Shown here piece after piece: positions 1 through 8,669 of a stretch of 64,000 nucleotides of DNA. Location: contig NZ_CP017661.1 of the NCBI RefSeq assembly GCF_016805985.1, positions 1,984,001-2,048,000 of the forward strand, in the 5' to 3' direction. The position numbers and the translations under genes are program-made. Under the pieces are notes generated by a model. That model had not been told where the DNA came from. It saw only the letters and a list, made by a program, of their open reading frames with translations, and did no database searches. Every line of letters starts with the position of its first letter. Position 1 is the stretch's first letter. The DNA is from Microbacterium sp. JZ31. GTDB taxonomy: Bacteria; Actinomycetota; Actinomycetes; Actinomycetales; Microbacteriaceae.

Positions 1-2735
1 ATGAAGCCGACGACCGAGTCGGGCACGTCGTACTTGTGCGGGTTCTCGGCGAAGTCGGCCGGATCCGCCTTGACCGCCGCGAGGTGCAGGGCGAGGTCGC
101 CCACGACCTTGGACGACGGCGTGACCTTCGGCACGCGACCCAGGATGTCGTTCGCCGCGGCGTACATGTCCTCGATCAGCTCGAAGTCGTCCGCCAGGCC
201 GAGCGCGATGGCCTGCTGGCGCAGGTTCGACAGCTGGCCGCCGGGGATCTCGTGCTTGTACACGCGCCCCGTGGGGCCGTCGAGGCCCGACTCGAACGGG
301 CGGTACTGGTGGCGCACGGCCTCCCAGTACGGCTCGAGATCCGACACGGCCTGCAGGTCGAGGCCCGTGTCGCGGTCGGTGTGGGCGAGCGCGGCGACGA
401 GCGCCGACAGCGACGGCTGGCTCGTGGTGCCCGCCATCGGCGCGGACGCCGCGTCGACGGCGTCGGCACCCGCCGCACTGGCGGCGAGCAGCGTCGCGAG
501 CTGGCCGCCCGGGGTGTCGTGCGTGTGCACGTGCACCGGCAGGTCGAAGCGCTCGCGCAGCGCCGCGACGAGCTTCGAGGCGGCGGCCGGACGCAGCAGG
601 CCCGCCATGTCCTTGATCGCCAGGATGTGCGCGCCCGCGTCGACGATCTCCTCCGCCAGGTGCAGGTAGTAGTCGAGCGTGTAGAGGTCCTCGGCGGGGT
701 TCAGCAGGTCGCCCGTGTAGCAGACCGCGACCTCGGCGATCGAGGTCCCCGTGCCGAGCACGGCGTCGATCGCGGGCCGCATCTGGGACACGTCGTTGAG
801 CGCGTCGAAGATGCGGAAGATGTCGATGCCGCTCGAGGCCGCCTCGCGCACGAACGCGTCCGTGACCTCGGTCGGGTACGGCGTGTAGCCGACCGTGTTG
901 CGGCCGCGCAGCAGCATCTGGATCGCGACGTTCGGCAGCGCCTCGCGCAGCTTGTCCAGGCGCTCCCACGGGTCCTCGGCGAGGAAGCGCAGCGCCACGT
1001 CGTACGTCGCGCCGCCCCAGGCCTCGACCGACAGCAGCTGCGGCGTCAGGCGGGCGACGTAGGGCGCGACGGCGACGAGGTCCCGCGTGCGCACGCGCGT
1101 GGCGAGCAGCGACTGGTGCGCGTCGCGGAAGGTCGTCTCGGTCACGGCGAGCGCGGTCTGCTCGCGCAGCGCACGCGCGAAGCCGGCGGGGCCGAGCTCC
1201 TGGAGGCGTTGACGCGATCCCGCGGACGGCGTCGCGCCGAGGTCCACGGCCGGCAGCTTCACGGCCGGCGCGATGCCGAGCGGGTTCTCGCCGTGCGGCT
1301 TGTTGACGGTGACGTCCACGAGCCAGTTCAGGATCTTGGATCCCCGGTCCTTCGAGACGCGGCCCTCGAGCAGCTCGGGGCGCTCGTCGATGAACGACGT
1401 GGACAGGTCGCCCTGCACGAACGCCGGGTCGTCGAGCACCGCCTGCAGGAACGGGATGTTCGTGGCGACGCCGCGGATGCGGAACTCGGCGAGCGCACGG
1501 CGGGCGCGGGCCACGGCGGCGGTGAAGTCGCGGCCGCGCACGCTGAGCTTGGCGAGCATCGAGTCGAAGTGCGGGCTCACCTGCGAGCCGGCGGCCGTGG
1601 TGCCGCCGTCGAGGCGGATGCCCGCGCCGCCCGGCGAGCGGTACGTCGTGATCTTGCCGGTGTCGGGACGGAAGCCCTGCGCGGGGTCCTCCGTGGTGAT
1701 CCGGCACTGCAGCGCGGCGCCGCGCAGCTGCACGGTGTCCTGCGCCAGGCCCAGGTCGGCGAGCGTCTCGCCCGACGCGATGCGCATCTGCGACTGGACG
1801 AGGTCGACGTCGGTGACCTCCTCCGTCACGGTGTGCTCGACCTGGATGCGGGGATTCATCTCGATGAAGACGACCTCGCCGGTGCGCGGCCCGGCCGTCT
1901 CCAGCAGGAACTCGACCGTGCCGGCGTTCTCGTAGCCGATCGACTCGGCGAACGCGACGGCGTGCCGGTGCAGGTCGGCGCGGACGGCGTCGTCGAGGTT
2001 CGGCGCGGGTGCGATCTCGATCACCTTCTGGTGACGACGCTGCACGGAGCAGTCACGCTCGAACAGGTGGATCGTCGCGCCGGTCTTGTCCGCGAGGATC
2101 TGCACCTCGACGTGGCGGGGCCGCAGCACCGCCTGCTCGAGGAACATGCGCGGGTCGCCGAACGCGCTCTGCGCCTCGCGCATCGCCTCGGCGAGGGCCG
2201 GCGCGAGCTCCGCCTTCGTCTCCACGCGGCGCATGCCGCGGCCGCCGCCGCCCGCGACGGCCTTGGCGAACAGCGGGAAGCCGATCTCCTCCGACTGTGC
2301 CACGAGCGCGTCGACGTCGTCCGAGGCCTCGGTGGAGCGCAGGACGGGCACGCCCGCCTTCATCGCGTGCTCCTTGGCCGTGACCTTGTTGCCGGCCATC
2401 TCGAGCACCTTCGCCGAGGGACCGATGAACGTGATGCCCGCCGCGGCGGCCTTGGCGGCGAGGTCGGGGTTCTCCGAGAGGAAGCCGTAGCCCGGGTAGA
2501 TCGCGTCGGCGCCCGACTCGACCGCGACGCGCACGATCTCGTCCACATCGAGGTACGCGCGGACGGGGTGCCCCTCCTCGCCGATGCGGTACGCCTCGTC
2601 GGCCTTCAGGCGGTGCAGCGAGTTCCGATCCTCGTGCGGGAAGACGGCGACGGTGCGCGCCCCCAGCTCGTATGCCGCACGGAATGCCCGGATCGCGATC
2701 TCACCACGGTTGGCAACGAGGATCTTGGAGAACAT
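1..2735 (-). CDS. pyc: Pyruvate carboxylase, 3' end cut by window edge
   Basis: Biotin-dependent anaplerotic enzyme that carboxylates pyruvate to oxaloacetate in the cytoplasm. About 911 codons are visible from the ATG at 2735. The start MFSKILVANRGEIAIR is the classic biotin carboxylase N-terminus. The glycine-rich ATP-grasp loop GGGGRGMRR lies near residue 165 and the carboxyltransferase motif FRDAHQSLLATR near residue 532, followed by the TIM-barrel region. The biotinyl carrier domain with its MKM lysine is expected beyond the left edge and is not visible. Having biotin carboxylase and carboxyltransferase in one chain separates it from acyl-CoA carboxylase alpha subunits. The divergent neighbour is the ParA-like gene, 82 bases away. 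Confidence 0.96.
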   Translation of the reverse strand, partial: MFSKILVANRGEIAIRAFRAAYELGARTVAVFPHEDRNSLHRLKADEAYRIGEEGHPVRAYLDVDEIVRVAVESGADAIYPGYGFLSENPDLAAKAAAAGITFIGPSAKVLEMAGNKVTAKEHAMKAGVPVLRSTEASDDVDALVAQSEEIGFPLFAKAVAGGGGRGMRRVETKAELAPALAEAMREAQSAFGDPRMFLEQAVLRPRHVEVQILADKTGATIHLFERDCSVQRRHQKVIEIAPAPNLDDAVRADLHRHAVAFAESIGYENAGTVEFLLETAGPRTGEVVFIEMNPRIQVEHTVTEEVTDVDLVQSQMRIASGETLADLGLAQDTVQLRGAALQCRITTEDPAQGFRPDTGKITTYRSPGGAGIRLDGGTTAAGSQVSPHFDSMLAKLSVRGRDFTAAVARARRALAEFRIRGVATNIPFLQAVLDDPAFVQGDLSTSFIDERPELLEGRVSKDRGSKILNWLVDVTVNKPHGENPLGIAPAVKLPAVDLGATPSAGSRQRLQELGPAGFARALREQTALAVTETTFRDAHQSLLATRVRTRDLVAVAPYVARLTPQLLSVEAWGGATYDVALRFLAEDPWERLDKLREALPNVAIQMLLRGRNTVGYTPYPTEVTDAFVREAASSGIDIFRIFDALNDVSQMRPAIDAVLGTGTSIAEVAVCYTGDLLNPAEDLYTLDYYLHLAEEIVDAGAHILAIKDMAGLLRPAAASKLVAALRERFDLPVHVHTHDTPGGQLATLLAASAAGADAVDAASAPMAGTTSQPSLSALVAALAHTDRDTGLDLQAVSDLEPYWEAVRHQYRPFESGLDGPTGRVYKHEIPGGQLSNLRQQAIALGLADDFELIEDMYAAANDILGRVPKVTPSSKVVGDLALHLAAVKADPADFAENPHKYDVPDSVVGF

Positions 2736-2817
2736 GCGCACCCTTCTTCAGGAGCCGACGGTGGGGAGGGCCGGCCTGACGTGGTTCTCAGCATAGGGCG
2801 TTGTAACGTTGGGGATT

Positions 2818-3633
2818 GTGCACGTACTCAGCGTCAGTTCCCTCAAGGGAGGCGTCGGTAAGACGACCGTGACCCTCGGTCTCGCATCCGCCGCCTTCGC
2901 ACGCTCGTTGCGCACGCTCGTGGTCGATCTCGACCCGCAGGCGGACGTCTCGACCGGTCTCGATGTGCAGATCGCCGGGCGTCTGAACGTCTCGGATGTG
3001 CTCACCAGCCCGAAGGAGAAGATCGTCCGTCAGGCGATCACCTCCAGCGGCTGGACGCGCGTGCACGACGGCGTGATCGACGTCATGCTCGGCAGCCCCT
3101 CGGCGATCAACTTCGACGGCCCGCACCCCACGGTCGCGGACGTGTGGAAGCTGGAGGAGGCGCTCGCCTCGATCGAGGCCGAGTACGACCTCGTGCTGAT
3201 CGACTGCCCGCCGTCGCTCAACGCGCTCACGCGCACGGCCTGGGCCGCGAGCGACCGCGTCATGGTCGTCACCGAGCCGGGCCTGTTCTCCGTCGCCGCC
3301 GCCGACCGTGCGCTGCGCGCGATCGAGGAGATCCGCCGCGGCCTCTCCCCCCGCCTTCAGCCGCTCGGCATCGTCGTCAACCGGGTGCGCCCGCAGTCGG
3401 TCGAGCACCAGTTCCGAATCAAGGAGCTGCGCGACATGTTCGGCCCGCTCGTGCTCGAGCCTCAGCTGCCCGAGCGCACCTCGCTGCAGCAGGCCCAGGG
3501 CGCCGCGAAGCCGCTGCACGTGTGGCCCGGCGAGTCGGCCCAGGAGCTGGCGGCCGACTTCGACGCCCTGCTCGACCGGATCATGCGCGCCGGCCGGATC
3601 GCGGATCCCGCCGACGAGACCGTCGCCGAGTAA
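2818..3633 (+). CDS. ParA/MinD-family ATPase, orphan (no ParB beside it)
   Basis: Cytoplasmic deviant-Walker ATPase of 271 residues. The signature KGGVGKTT is at residues 10-17. Further on are DLDPQADVS (Walker A' region) and VLIDCPPSLNALT (Walker B), all typical of ParA/Soj proteins that move cargo over the nucleoid or membrane. No ParB or centromere-like repeat is nearby, so it is probably not the chromosomal parA. The GTG at 2818 is preferred over an upstream in-frame TTG at 2809 because it begins the conserved strand just before the P-loop. No Shine-Dalgarno is visible; a TAACGT box eight bases upstream suggests a leaderless transcript. Its cargo cannot be told from sequence. Confidence 0.88.
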   Translation: MHVLSVSSLKGGVGKTTVTLGLASAAFARSLRTLVVDLDPQADVSTGLDVQIAGRLNVSDVLTSPKEKIVRQAITSSGWTRVHDGVIDVMLGSPSAINFDGPHPTVADVWKLEEALASIEAEYDLVLIDCPPSLNALTRTAWAASDRVMVVTEPGLFSVAAADRALRAIEEIRRGLSPRLQPLGIVVNRVRPQSVEHQFRIKELRDMFGPLVLEPQLPERTSLQQAQGAAKPLHVWPGESAQELAADFDALLDRIMRAGRIADPADETVAE

Positions 3634-3647
3634 GACCTCCCGACATC

Positions 3648-3675
3648 AAGAGACCCCGCCGCGGCGGGGTCTCTT
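3648..3675. terminator. Bidirectional terminator between convergent genes
   Basis: A perfect 14+14 base inverted repeat with arm AAGAGACCCCGCCG, centred at 3661/3662. It lies between the ends of the ParA-like gene (+) and the MerR gene (-). Each strand ends in CTCTT, so it can serve both directions. Confidence 0.85.
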
Positions 3676-3700
3676 CGTGTCTGGCGGGGCTCTGCCGGAG

Positions 3701-4240
3701 TCAGGCCGTTCGCTTCGCCCGGCGCTGAGCCAGCTCGTCCACCTGGTCGGGCGTCTGCGCCTCGAAGTCGACGAGCGTGGCCTCGACCTCGTGCAGCACC
3801 TTGCCGACCGCGATGCCGAACACGCCCTGACCGCGGCTCACGAGGTCGATGACCTCGTCGTTCGACGTGCACAGGTACACCGACGCGCCGTCGCTCATGA
3901 GCGTCGTGCCGGCGAGGTCGCGGATGCCCGCGGCGCGCAGCTGCTCGACCGCGGTGCGGATCTGCTGCAGCGAGATGCCGGTGTCGAGCAGGCGCTTGAC
4001 GAGCTTGAGGACGAGGATGTCACGGAAGCCGTAGAGGCGCTGCGAGCCGGAGCCGGTCGCGGTGCGGATCGTGGGCTCGACGAGCTCGGTGCGGGCCCAG
4101 TAGTCGAGCTGACGGTACGTGATGCCCGCCGCTCGCGCGGCGACGGCGCCGCGGTAGCCGGTCTCCGGGTCGAGGTCGGGAAGCCCGTCCGTGAAGAGGA
4201 GATCGGTCATGCCGCGACCGGTGGGGTCGTCAGCGTTCAT
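3701..4240 (-). CDS. MerR-family regulator, Rv1830-like
   Basis: DNA-binding regulator of 179 residues. A MerR winged helix-turn-helix occupies about residues 30-105, with AARAAGITYRQLDYWARTELVEPT and the wing QRLYGFRDILVLKLVKRLLDTGISLQQIR. The rest is helical with no obvious metal-binding cysteines. It follows FtsR and GarA homologues as in mycobacteria (Rv1827, Rv1828, Rv1830 order), but the DUF151 nuclease gene usually between the two MerR genes is absent here. The ATG at 4240 is preceded by a strong GAGGAGG Shine-Dalgarno. A MerR-type dyad lies about 115 bases upstream, suggesting autoregulation or control by FtsR. Targets are unknown. Confidence 0.88.
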   Translation of the reverse strand: MNADDPTGRGMTDLLFTDGLPDLDPETGYRGAVAARAAGITYRQLDYWARTELVEPTIRTATGSGSQRLYGFRDILVLKLVKRLLDTGISLQQIRTAVEQLRAAGIRDLAGTTLMSDGASVYLCTSNDEVIDLVSRGQGVFGIAVGKVLHEVEATLVDFEAQTPDQVDELAQRRAKRTA

Positions 4241-4353
4241 GTGCTTCCTCCTCAGGTGGGTGGGACTCTTTCAACCGTATGGGAGCCCCCGGACCCCGGC
4301 AATGACATCCGTGTGATCCGGTGCGCGTGTCGCCCGCGCGTTACAGAACGGTG

Positions 4354-4370
4354 ACCTTGAAGTTGAAGGT
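4354..4370 (-). promoter_or_regulatory. MerR-type operator dyad
   Basis: ACCTTGAAGTTGAAGGT is a near-perfect inverted repeat (ACCTT/AAGGT outer arms, 17 bases) in the 161-base gap between ftsR and the downstream MerR gene. MerR proteins usually bind such a dyad inside the promoter spacer. The site faces the 4240 gene, so autoregulation or control by FtsR are the likely options. Binding is inferred. Confidence 0.6.
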
Positions 4371-4401
4371 GAGACCCGTGGATCGTCCGCTCCCGCGGCT
4401 C

Positions 4402-5106
4402 TCAGCCGATGAGGCGGCCGAGGGCGTCCTTGACGAGGAGGGAGCGCACCTCGTCAAGGCGCGAGGCGAGCTCGGGCGCGAGCTCACTGGCACGGGCGCG
4501 CGAGCCGGCATCGGTGCGCCGCAGCAGCGCCGACAGCGCGGACTCCACGAGCGCGACCTCTCGCTCCGCCGCCTGCCGCATGCCGCGCACGTGGCGCGGC
4601 TCGATGCCGTGACGCGAGAGGGCCACGAGCGCGCGCAGCAGCGCCAGCGCCTGGTCGTCATAGCTGTCGGCCGCCTTCATCAGGCCCGTGCTGACGGCGT
4701 CGTTCAGCAGCTGCGGCGCGGCGCCCGCGGCGCTCAGCAGTTCCTGGCGCGTGTGGCGACGGACCGCCGGGTGGATCGACGGCGGCGGCACCTGGGGCGT
4801 GGCCGGAGCGCGACCGGCGTCGACGTCGTCGAGGTAGTCGCGGATCTTCACCAGCGGCAGGTAGTGGTCGCGCTGCAGGGTGAGCGCGAGGCGCAGCCGG
4901 TCGAGGTCGTCCGGCGAGAACTTGCGGTACCCCGACGCGGTGCGCTGCGGCGTCACGATGCCCTGCACCTCGAGGAAGCGCAGCTTGCTCGAGGTGAGCG
5001 CGGGGAACTCGGGGGTGAGCTTGGAGAGGACCTGACCGATGCTCAGAAGGCCCGCGGGCGCCTTCCGTGCGGGGGAAGCGGGCTCGCGGGCGGCGGCTGC
5101 CGCCAT
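4402..5106 (-). CDS. ftsR: MerR-family cell-division regulator FtsR (Rv1828-like)
   Basis: Regulator of 234 residues. A MerR winged helix occupies about residues 20-95 (LLSIGQVLSKLTPEFPALTSSKLRFLEVQGIV, then the wing SGYRKFSPDDLDRLRLALTLQ), followed by a long C-terminal helical domain. The fused VLSKLTPEFP element and the position directly after garA match the actinobacterial FtsR/Rv1828 family, whose Corynebacterium member activates ftsZ transcription. Its start overlaps the garA stop by one base (TGATG), so the two are translationally coupled. Function in this organism is by homology. Confidence 0.88.
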   Translation of the reverse strand: MAAAAAREPASPARKAPAGLLSIGQVLSKLTPEFPALTSSKLRFLEVQGIVTPQRTASGYRKFSPDDLDRLRLALTLQRDHYLPLVKIRDYLDDVDAGRAPATPQVPPPSIHPAVRRHTRQELLSAAGAAPQLLNDAVSTGLMKAADSYDDQALALLRALVALSRHGIEPRHVRGMRQAAEREVALVESALSALLRRTDAGSRARASELAPELASRLDEVRSLLVKDALGRLIG

Positions 5107-5609
5107 CAGGCGACCTGCCCCGATCCGCTGCTCTGGCGATCCTGCGGCGAGATGAAGAAATTCAGACGGAACTTGCCGATGCGCACCTCGGCGCCGTTGC
5201 TCAGCTCGGCGCGGTCGACGCGCTCGCCGTTGACGTAGGTGCCGTTCAGCGAGCGCTGGTCGACGATCTCGAACGAGGTGCGGTGACGCGTGATCTCGGC
5301 GTGACGGCGCGACACCGTGACATCGTCGAGGAAGATGTCGGCCTCGGGGTGGCGTCCCGCCGTGGTCACATCCGTGTCGAGCAGGTAGCGCGCGCCCGCC
5401 GTGGGGCCCGAGCGCACGAGCAGCAGGGCGGATCCGGACGGCAGCGCCGCGATCGCGTCGCGCTCGGTGGCGCTCAGCTCGCCGGCGAACGGGACGAACG
5501 ACAGGTCGGAGTCGTGCCCGAACGTCTGGGTCGAATCGCCCGAGCCGTCGTGGCCGAACTGCGTGTGGCCGTCGCGGTGGATCGGCGACCCCTGCTCGTT
5601 CTGTGACAC
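5106..5609 (-). CDS. garA: FHA-domain regulator GarA/OdhI-like
   Basis: Small cytoplasmic forkhead-associated protein of 167 residues. In actinobacteria this family inhibits 2-oxoglutarate dehydrogenase and tunes glutamate metabolism according to Ser/Thr kinase phosphorylation. The FHA domain covers about residues 60-155, with GRHPEADIFLDD, SRRHAEI and LNGTYVNGERVD. The N-terminal tail is long, acidic and polar; where the family normally carries an ETTS kinase motif there is only DSTQTFGHD. The GTG at 5609 follows an AAAGGAGGG Shine-Dalgarno. First gene of the garA-ftsR unit. Confidence 0.9.
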   Translation of the reverse strand: MSQNEQGSPIHRDGHTQFGHDGSGDSTQTFGHDSDLSFVPFAGELSATERDAIAALPSGSALLLVRSGPTAGARYLLDTDVTTAGRHPEADIFLDDVTVSRRHAEITRHRTSFEIVDQRSLNGTYVNGERVDRAELSNGAEVRIGKFRLNFFISPQDRQSSGSGQVA

Positions 5610-5715
5610 GTGATGCCCTCCTTTCGGATCAGCCTAACGGATCCGCTCATCCCGGTCACAAGTCGGTCACGCGAGCGCCCACCGATATCCCGGGGAGCGG
5701 ACAGGAGTCGCACGA

Positions 5716-5727
5716 TAGCGTGGCCGA
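5716..5727 (+). promoter_or_regulatory. Leaderless promoter -10 box for the CopC-like gene
   Basis: TAGCGT followed by exactly six bases and then the ATG at 5728, with no Shine-Dalgarno. This is the spacing expected when transcription starts at the start codon. Confidence 0.55.
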
Positions 5728-6429
5728 ATGCCCGCATCGCGTCGCCCCCGCCCGCACCGCCTCGTCCCCCTCGGCCTCGCCGCCCTGCTGGCCCTGCTGG
5801 GCTCGGTCGCCGTCGCGACGCCGGCCGCCGCGCACGACTCGCTGATCAGCTCGGACCCCGCAGCCGATTCCAGCGTCGAGGCGATGCCCGAGGAGATCAC
5901 GCTGTCGTTCTCCGCGGCTTTGCTGACGATGAGCCCGCAGGACACGATCGTCGACGTGGTGGCCCCCTCCGGCGCGGACGTCTCGGAGGGCGATGCCGTC
6001 GTCGACGGCGCCGTCGTGCGTCAGGCGATCGGCACGGTCACCGAGGCCGGCGCCTACACGGTGAACTGGCACGTCGTCTCGAGCGACGGGCACCCCACCG
6101 AGGGCACGTTCGCCTTCACGGTCGAGACGGCATCCGGCGGCTCCGGCGGAGTCGCGCCGGAGAACGACGCGACCGCCACTCCCCCGCCGCCGAAGGACGT
6201 CGTCACGCCCACGCCCGTCGCCCCGACCGCGACGCCGTCCGACACTCCGTCCGCGACCGCGTCGGCCCCCGCCGAGGACGACGAGGATCGCTCCTTCGGC
6301 GAGATGCTTCCGTGGATCCTGCTGATCCTGACGGGGGTCGCCGTCCTGGGTGCCCTGATCGCCGTCCTGGTCGCGCGCGTCCGCGGCGGCAAGGACGGCG
6401 CCTCCAGGGAGACCTCCGACCAGGACTGA
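5728..6429 (+). CDS. CopC-domain copper-binding membrane-anchored protein
   Basis: Exported protein of 233 residues. A signal peptide ends near AAA-35, leaving His36 at the mature N-terminus (HDSLISSDPA), as in CopC where the N-terminal His is a Cu(II) ligand. A second candidate ligand is the His in SSDGHPTEGTFAF. The CopC beta-barrel covers about residues 36-135. A Pro/Thr/Ala-rich linker follows, then one C-terminal membrane helix (about 190-215) and a short basic/acidic tail. It therefore sits on the outer face of the membrane. No CopD is next to it. The likely role is copper binding or delivery. Confidence 0.88.
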   Translation: MPASRRPRPHRLVPLGLAALLALLGSVAVATPAAAHDSLISSDPAADSSVEAMPEEITLSFSAALLTMSPQDTIVDVVAPSGADVSEGDAVVDGAVVRQAIGTVTEAGAYTVNWHVVSSDGHPTEGTFAFTVETASGGSGGVAPENDATATPPPPKDVVTPTPVAPTATPSDTPSATASAPAEDDEDRSFGEMLPWILLILTGVAVLGALIAVLVARVRGGKDGASRETSDQD

Positions 6430-6446
6430 CCCCTCCCGCCTGCGGA

Positions 6447-6458
6447 TAGGCTGGAGGC
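6447..6458 (+). promoter_or_regulatory. -10 box and Shine-Dalgarno for lpd
   Basis: TAGGCT then six bases (GGAGGC) then the ATG at 6459. The six-base gap doubles as a Shine-Dalgarno-like sequence, so either leaderless or led translation is possible. Confidence 0.5.
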
Positions 6459-7856
6459 ATGGCTCATTACGACGTCGTCATCCTCGGCGCGGGTCCCGGC
6501 GGTTACGTCGCGGCCGTGCGCAGCGCGCAGCTCGGACTCAATGTCGCGATCATCGAAGAGAAGTACTGGGGCGGCGTCTGCCTCAACGTCGGGTGCATCC
6601 CGTCGAAGGCGCTGCTGAAGAACGCGGAGATCGCCCACACCTTCACTCACAAGGCCGACGTGTTCGGCATCTCGGGCGACGTGCACTTCGACTTCGGCGC
6701 GGCGTTCGACCGCAGCCGCAAGGTCGCGGCGACGCACGTCAAGGGCATCCACTTCCTGATGAAGAAGAACAAGGTCACGGAGTACGACGGCCGCGGCACG
6801 TTCACGGGCCCGAAGGCGATCTCGGTCGCGAAGGCCGACGGCTCGACCGAGGAGGTCACGTTCGACAACGTGATCATCGCGACCGGCTCCAAGGTCCGCC
6901 TGCTGCCGGGCGTGGAGCTGAGCGACAACGTCGTGACGTACGAGGAGCAGATCCTCTCGCGCGAGCTGCCCGAGTCCATCGTGATCGTCGGCGCCGGTGC
7001 GATCGGCATGGAGTTCGCCTATGTGATGTCGAACTACGGCGTGAAGGTCACGATCATCGAGTTCCTCGACCGCGCGCTGCCGAACGAGGACGCCGAGGTG
7101 TCCAAGGAGATCCAGAAGCAGTACAAGAAGTACGGCATCGACATCCTCACCTCCACCGCGGTCAGGACTGTCGAGGACAGCGGGTCGTCCGTGCGCGTGA
7201 CGTACGAGACGCGTGACGGCCAGCCGGGCGAGATCACGGCCGGCAAGGTGCTCATGTCCGTCGGCTTCGCGCCGAACGTCGAGGGCTTCGGCCTCGAGGC
7301 GACGGGCGTCAAGCTCACCGAGCGCGGCGCGATCGAGATCGACGACCACATGCGCACGAACGTCGAGGGCGTCTACGCGATCGGCGACGTGACCGCCAAG
7401 CTGCAGCTCGCCCACGTGGCGGAGGCGCAGGCCGTCGTGGCGGCCGAGACGATCGGCAAGGCCGAGACGCAGACGCTGGGCGACTACCGGATGATGCCGC
7501 GCGCGACGTTCTGCTCGCCGCAGGTCGCGAGCTTCGGCCTCACCGAGGAGCAGGCGCGCGCCGAAGGTCGCGAGATCAAGGTCGCGAAGTTCCCGTTCAG
7601 CGCCAACGGCAAGGCGAACGGCCTCGGCGAGCCCGTCGGCTTCGTCAAGCTGATCGCGGACGCCGAGCACCTCGAGCTCATCGGCGGCCACCTGATCGGC
7701 CCCGACGTGTCGGAGCTGCTGCCCGAGCTGACGCTTGCCCAGAAGTGGGACCTGACGGCGCTCGAGGCCGCGCGCAACGTGCACACGCACCCGACGCTGT
7801 CGGAGGCGCTCCAGGAGGGCTTCCACGGCCTCGCGGGGCACATGATCAACCTCTGA
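6459..7856 (+). CDS. lpd: Dihydrolipoyl dehydrogenase (E3)
   Basis: FAD-dependent disulfide oxidoreductase of 465 residues that reoxidises dihydrolipoamide in the 2-oxoacid dehydrogenase complexes. The FAD motif is GAGPGGY at residues 10-16 and the redox disulfide is C41-LNVG-C46. The NAD-binding motif [18 protein letters not shown] lies mid-chain, FAD motif II is VYAIGDVT, and the C-terminal dimer domain carries the catalytic HTHPTLSEA. Full family length. No E1/E2 gene adjoins it; GarA, which controls 2-oxoglutarate dehydrogenase, is encoded just upstream on the other strand. Confidence 0.96.
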   Translation: MAHYDVVILGAGPGGYVAAVRSAQLGLNVAIIEEKYWGGVCLNVGCIPSKALLKNAEIAHTFTHKADVFGISGDVHFDFGAAFDRSRKVAATHVKGIHFLMKKNKVTEYDGRGTFTGPKAISVAKADGSTEEVTFDNVIIATGSKVRLLPGVELSDNVVTYEEQILSRELPESIVIVGAGAIGMEFAYVMSNYGVKVTIIEFLDRALPNEDAEVSKEIQKQYKKYGIDILTSTAVRTVEDSGSSVRVTYETRDGQPGEITAGKVLMSVGFAPNVEGFGLEATGVKLTERGAIEIDDHMRTNVEGVYAIGDVTAKLQLAHVAEAQAVVAAETIGKAETQTLGDYRMMPRATFCSPQVASFGLTEEQARAEGREIKVAKFPFSANGKANGLGEPVGFVKLIADAEHLELIGGHLIGPDVSELLPELTLAQKWDLTALEAARNVHTHPTLSEALQEGFHGLAGHMINL

Positions 7857-7893
7857 TCGACGACGCTTCCGGCAGCAGCCGGCGAAGCGCAGG

Positions 7894-7931
7894 AGAGGCC
7901 CGGATCGGCGCAGACGCGGATCCGGGCCTCT
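7894..7931 (+). terminator. Terminator hairpin after lpd
   Basis: Perfect 13-base arms AGAGGCCCGGATC / GATCCGGGCCTCT with a 12-base loop, 37 bases after the lpd stop and followed by a short T-containing tail. Confidence 0.75.
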
Positions 7932-8037
7932 TCCGTGTGCGCCGACCGCGCGCGCTCGACAGGGTGCCGGTGCAGGCTCCGCGATAACCGATCACCCGCG
8001 TCCGCGCAAGGCCGAGGTGAGGTGGCGCCCGAGCGCA

Positions 8038-8049
8038 TAGCCTCCGGGC
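8038..8049 (+). promoter_or_regulatory. Leaderless promoter -10 box for the DUF2945 gene
   Basis: TAGCCT, six bases, then the ATG at 8050, without a Shine-Dalgarno. The rest of the 193-base gap after lpd holds only the terminator. Confidence 0.55.
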
Positions 8050-8268
8050 ATGGGTGACGACGAGAAGTTCCGCAAGGGTGACGACGTGACGTGGTCCAGC
8101 CACGGGCAGACGGTGCACGGTGAGGTCGTCGAGAAGATCACCGAGGACACCGAGGCGGCAGGTCGGACGGTGCGCGCGTCGAAGGACGAGCCGCAGTACC
8201 GGGTGCGCAGCGACAAGAGCGGCAAGGATGCGGTGCACAAGCCGTCCGCTCTCAAGGAGGACTCGTGA
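8050..8268 (+). CDS. DUF2945 (hypervirulence-associated TUDOR-like) small protein
   Basis: Protein of 72 residues, hydrophilic and highly charged. The core KGDDVTWSSHGQTVHGEVVEKITEDTE, then YRVRSDKSGKDAVHKPSAL, matches the DUF2945/HVA1 TUDOR-like family, a small SH3-type barrel of unknown bacterial function. It overlaps the following DUF3140 gene by four bases (GTGA), a pairing that implies co-expression and perhaps a shared role. No signal peptide or membrane segment. Confidence 0.82.
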   Translation: MGDDEKFRKGDDVTWSSHGQTVHGEVVEKITEDTEAAGRTVRASKDEPQYRVRSDKSGKDAVHKPSALKEDS

Positions 8269-8576
8269 GCGCGGAGTTCGACGAGGCCGTCAACATGACG
8301 GCGAGCGAGCTGGAGAAGTGGCTGCGCACCGACGAGTCGAAGTCCGTCGGGCAGTCGGACGACGGCGGCGAGTCGGTCGGGCACGAGTCCGGCCGTCGCA
8401 TCGTGGAGCTGCTGCGGAAGAAGAAGGCCGACCTGACCGACGACGACGAGGCGCACATGCGGAAGGTGGTCGGCTACGTCCACCGCCACCTCGCGCAGCG
8501 CCCGGACGGGGACGTCGAGGACACGCGGTGGCGCTACTCCCTCATGAACTGGGGTCACGACCCCCTCAAGGACTGA
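8265..8576 (+). CDS. DUF3140 small protein
   Basis: Protein of 103 residues beginning with GTG at 8265, inside the stop of the DUF2945 gene. The sequence FDEAVNMTASELEKWLRTDESKSVG and the tail TRWRYSLMNWGHDPLKD are characteristic of DUF3140, found mainly in actinobacteria and often beside DUF2945. It is charged, soluble and probably helical. Function unknown; some DUF3140 proteins are discussed as DNA-binding, but no HTH is clear here. Confidence 0.82.
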   Translation: MSAEFDEAVNMTASELEKWLRTDESKSVGQSDDGGESVGHESGRRIVELLRKKKADLTDDDEAHMRKVVGYVHRHLAQRPDGDVEDTRWRYSLMNWGHDPLKD

Positions 8577-8619
8577 TCCGCGCATGCCGCCGGGGTCGAT
8601 CGAGATCGCCCCAGGATGA

Positions 8620-8650
8620 CGAAGGCCCCCGGGATCGCCGGGGGCCTTCG
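8620..8650. terminator. Terminator between DUF3140 and CYTH genes
   Basis: Perfect 13-base stem CGAAGGCCCCCGG / CCGGGGGCCTTCG with a GATCG loop, placed between convergent genes. Symmetric, so probably bidirectional. Confidence 0.8.
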
Positions 8651-8669
8651 TCGTGTGTGCGAAGCCGGA

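Noticed and set aside
36..2861. 941-residue open frame on the plus strand
   Set aside because: Antisense shadow of pyruvate carboxylase; Arg/Val/Asp-rich, no family similarity, typical of GC-rich third-position bias.
2818..3633. Chromosome partition locus
   Set aside because: ParA-like gene has no parB or parS repeats beside it.
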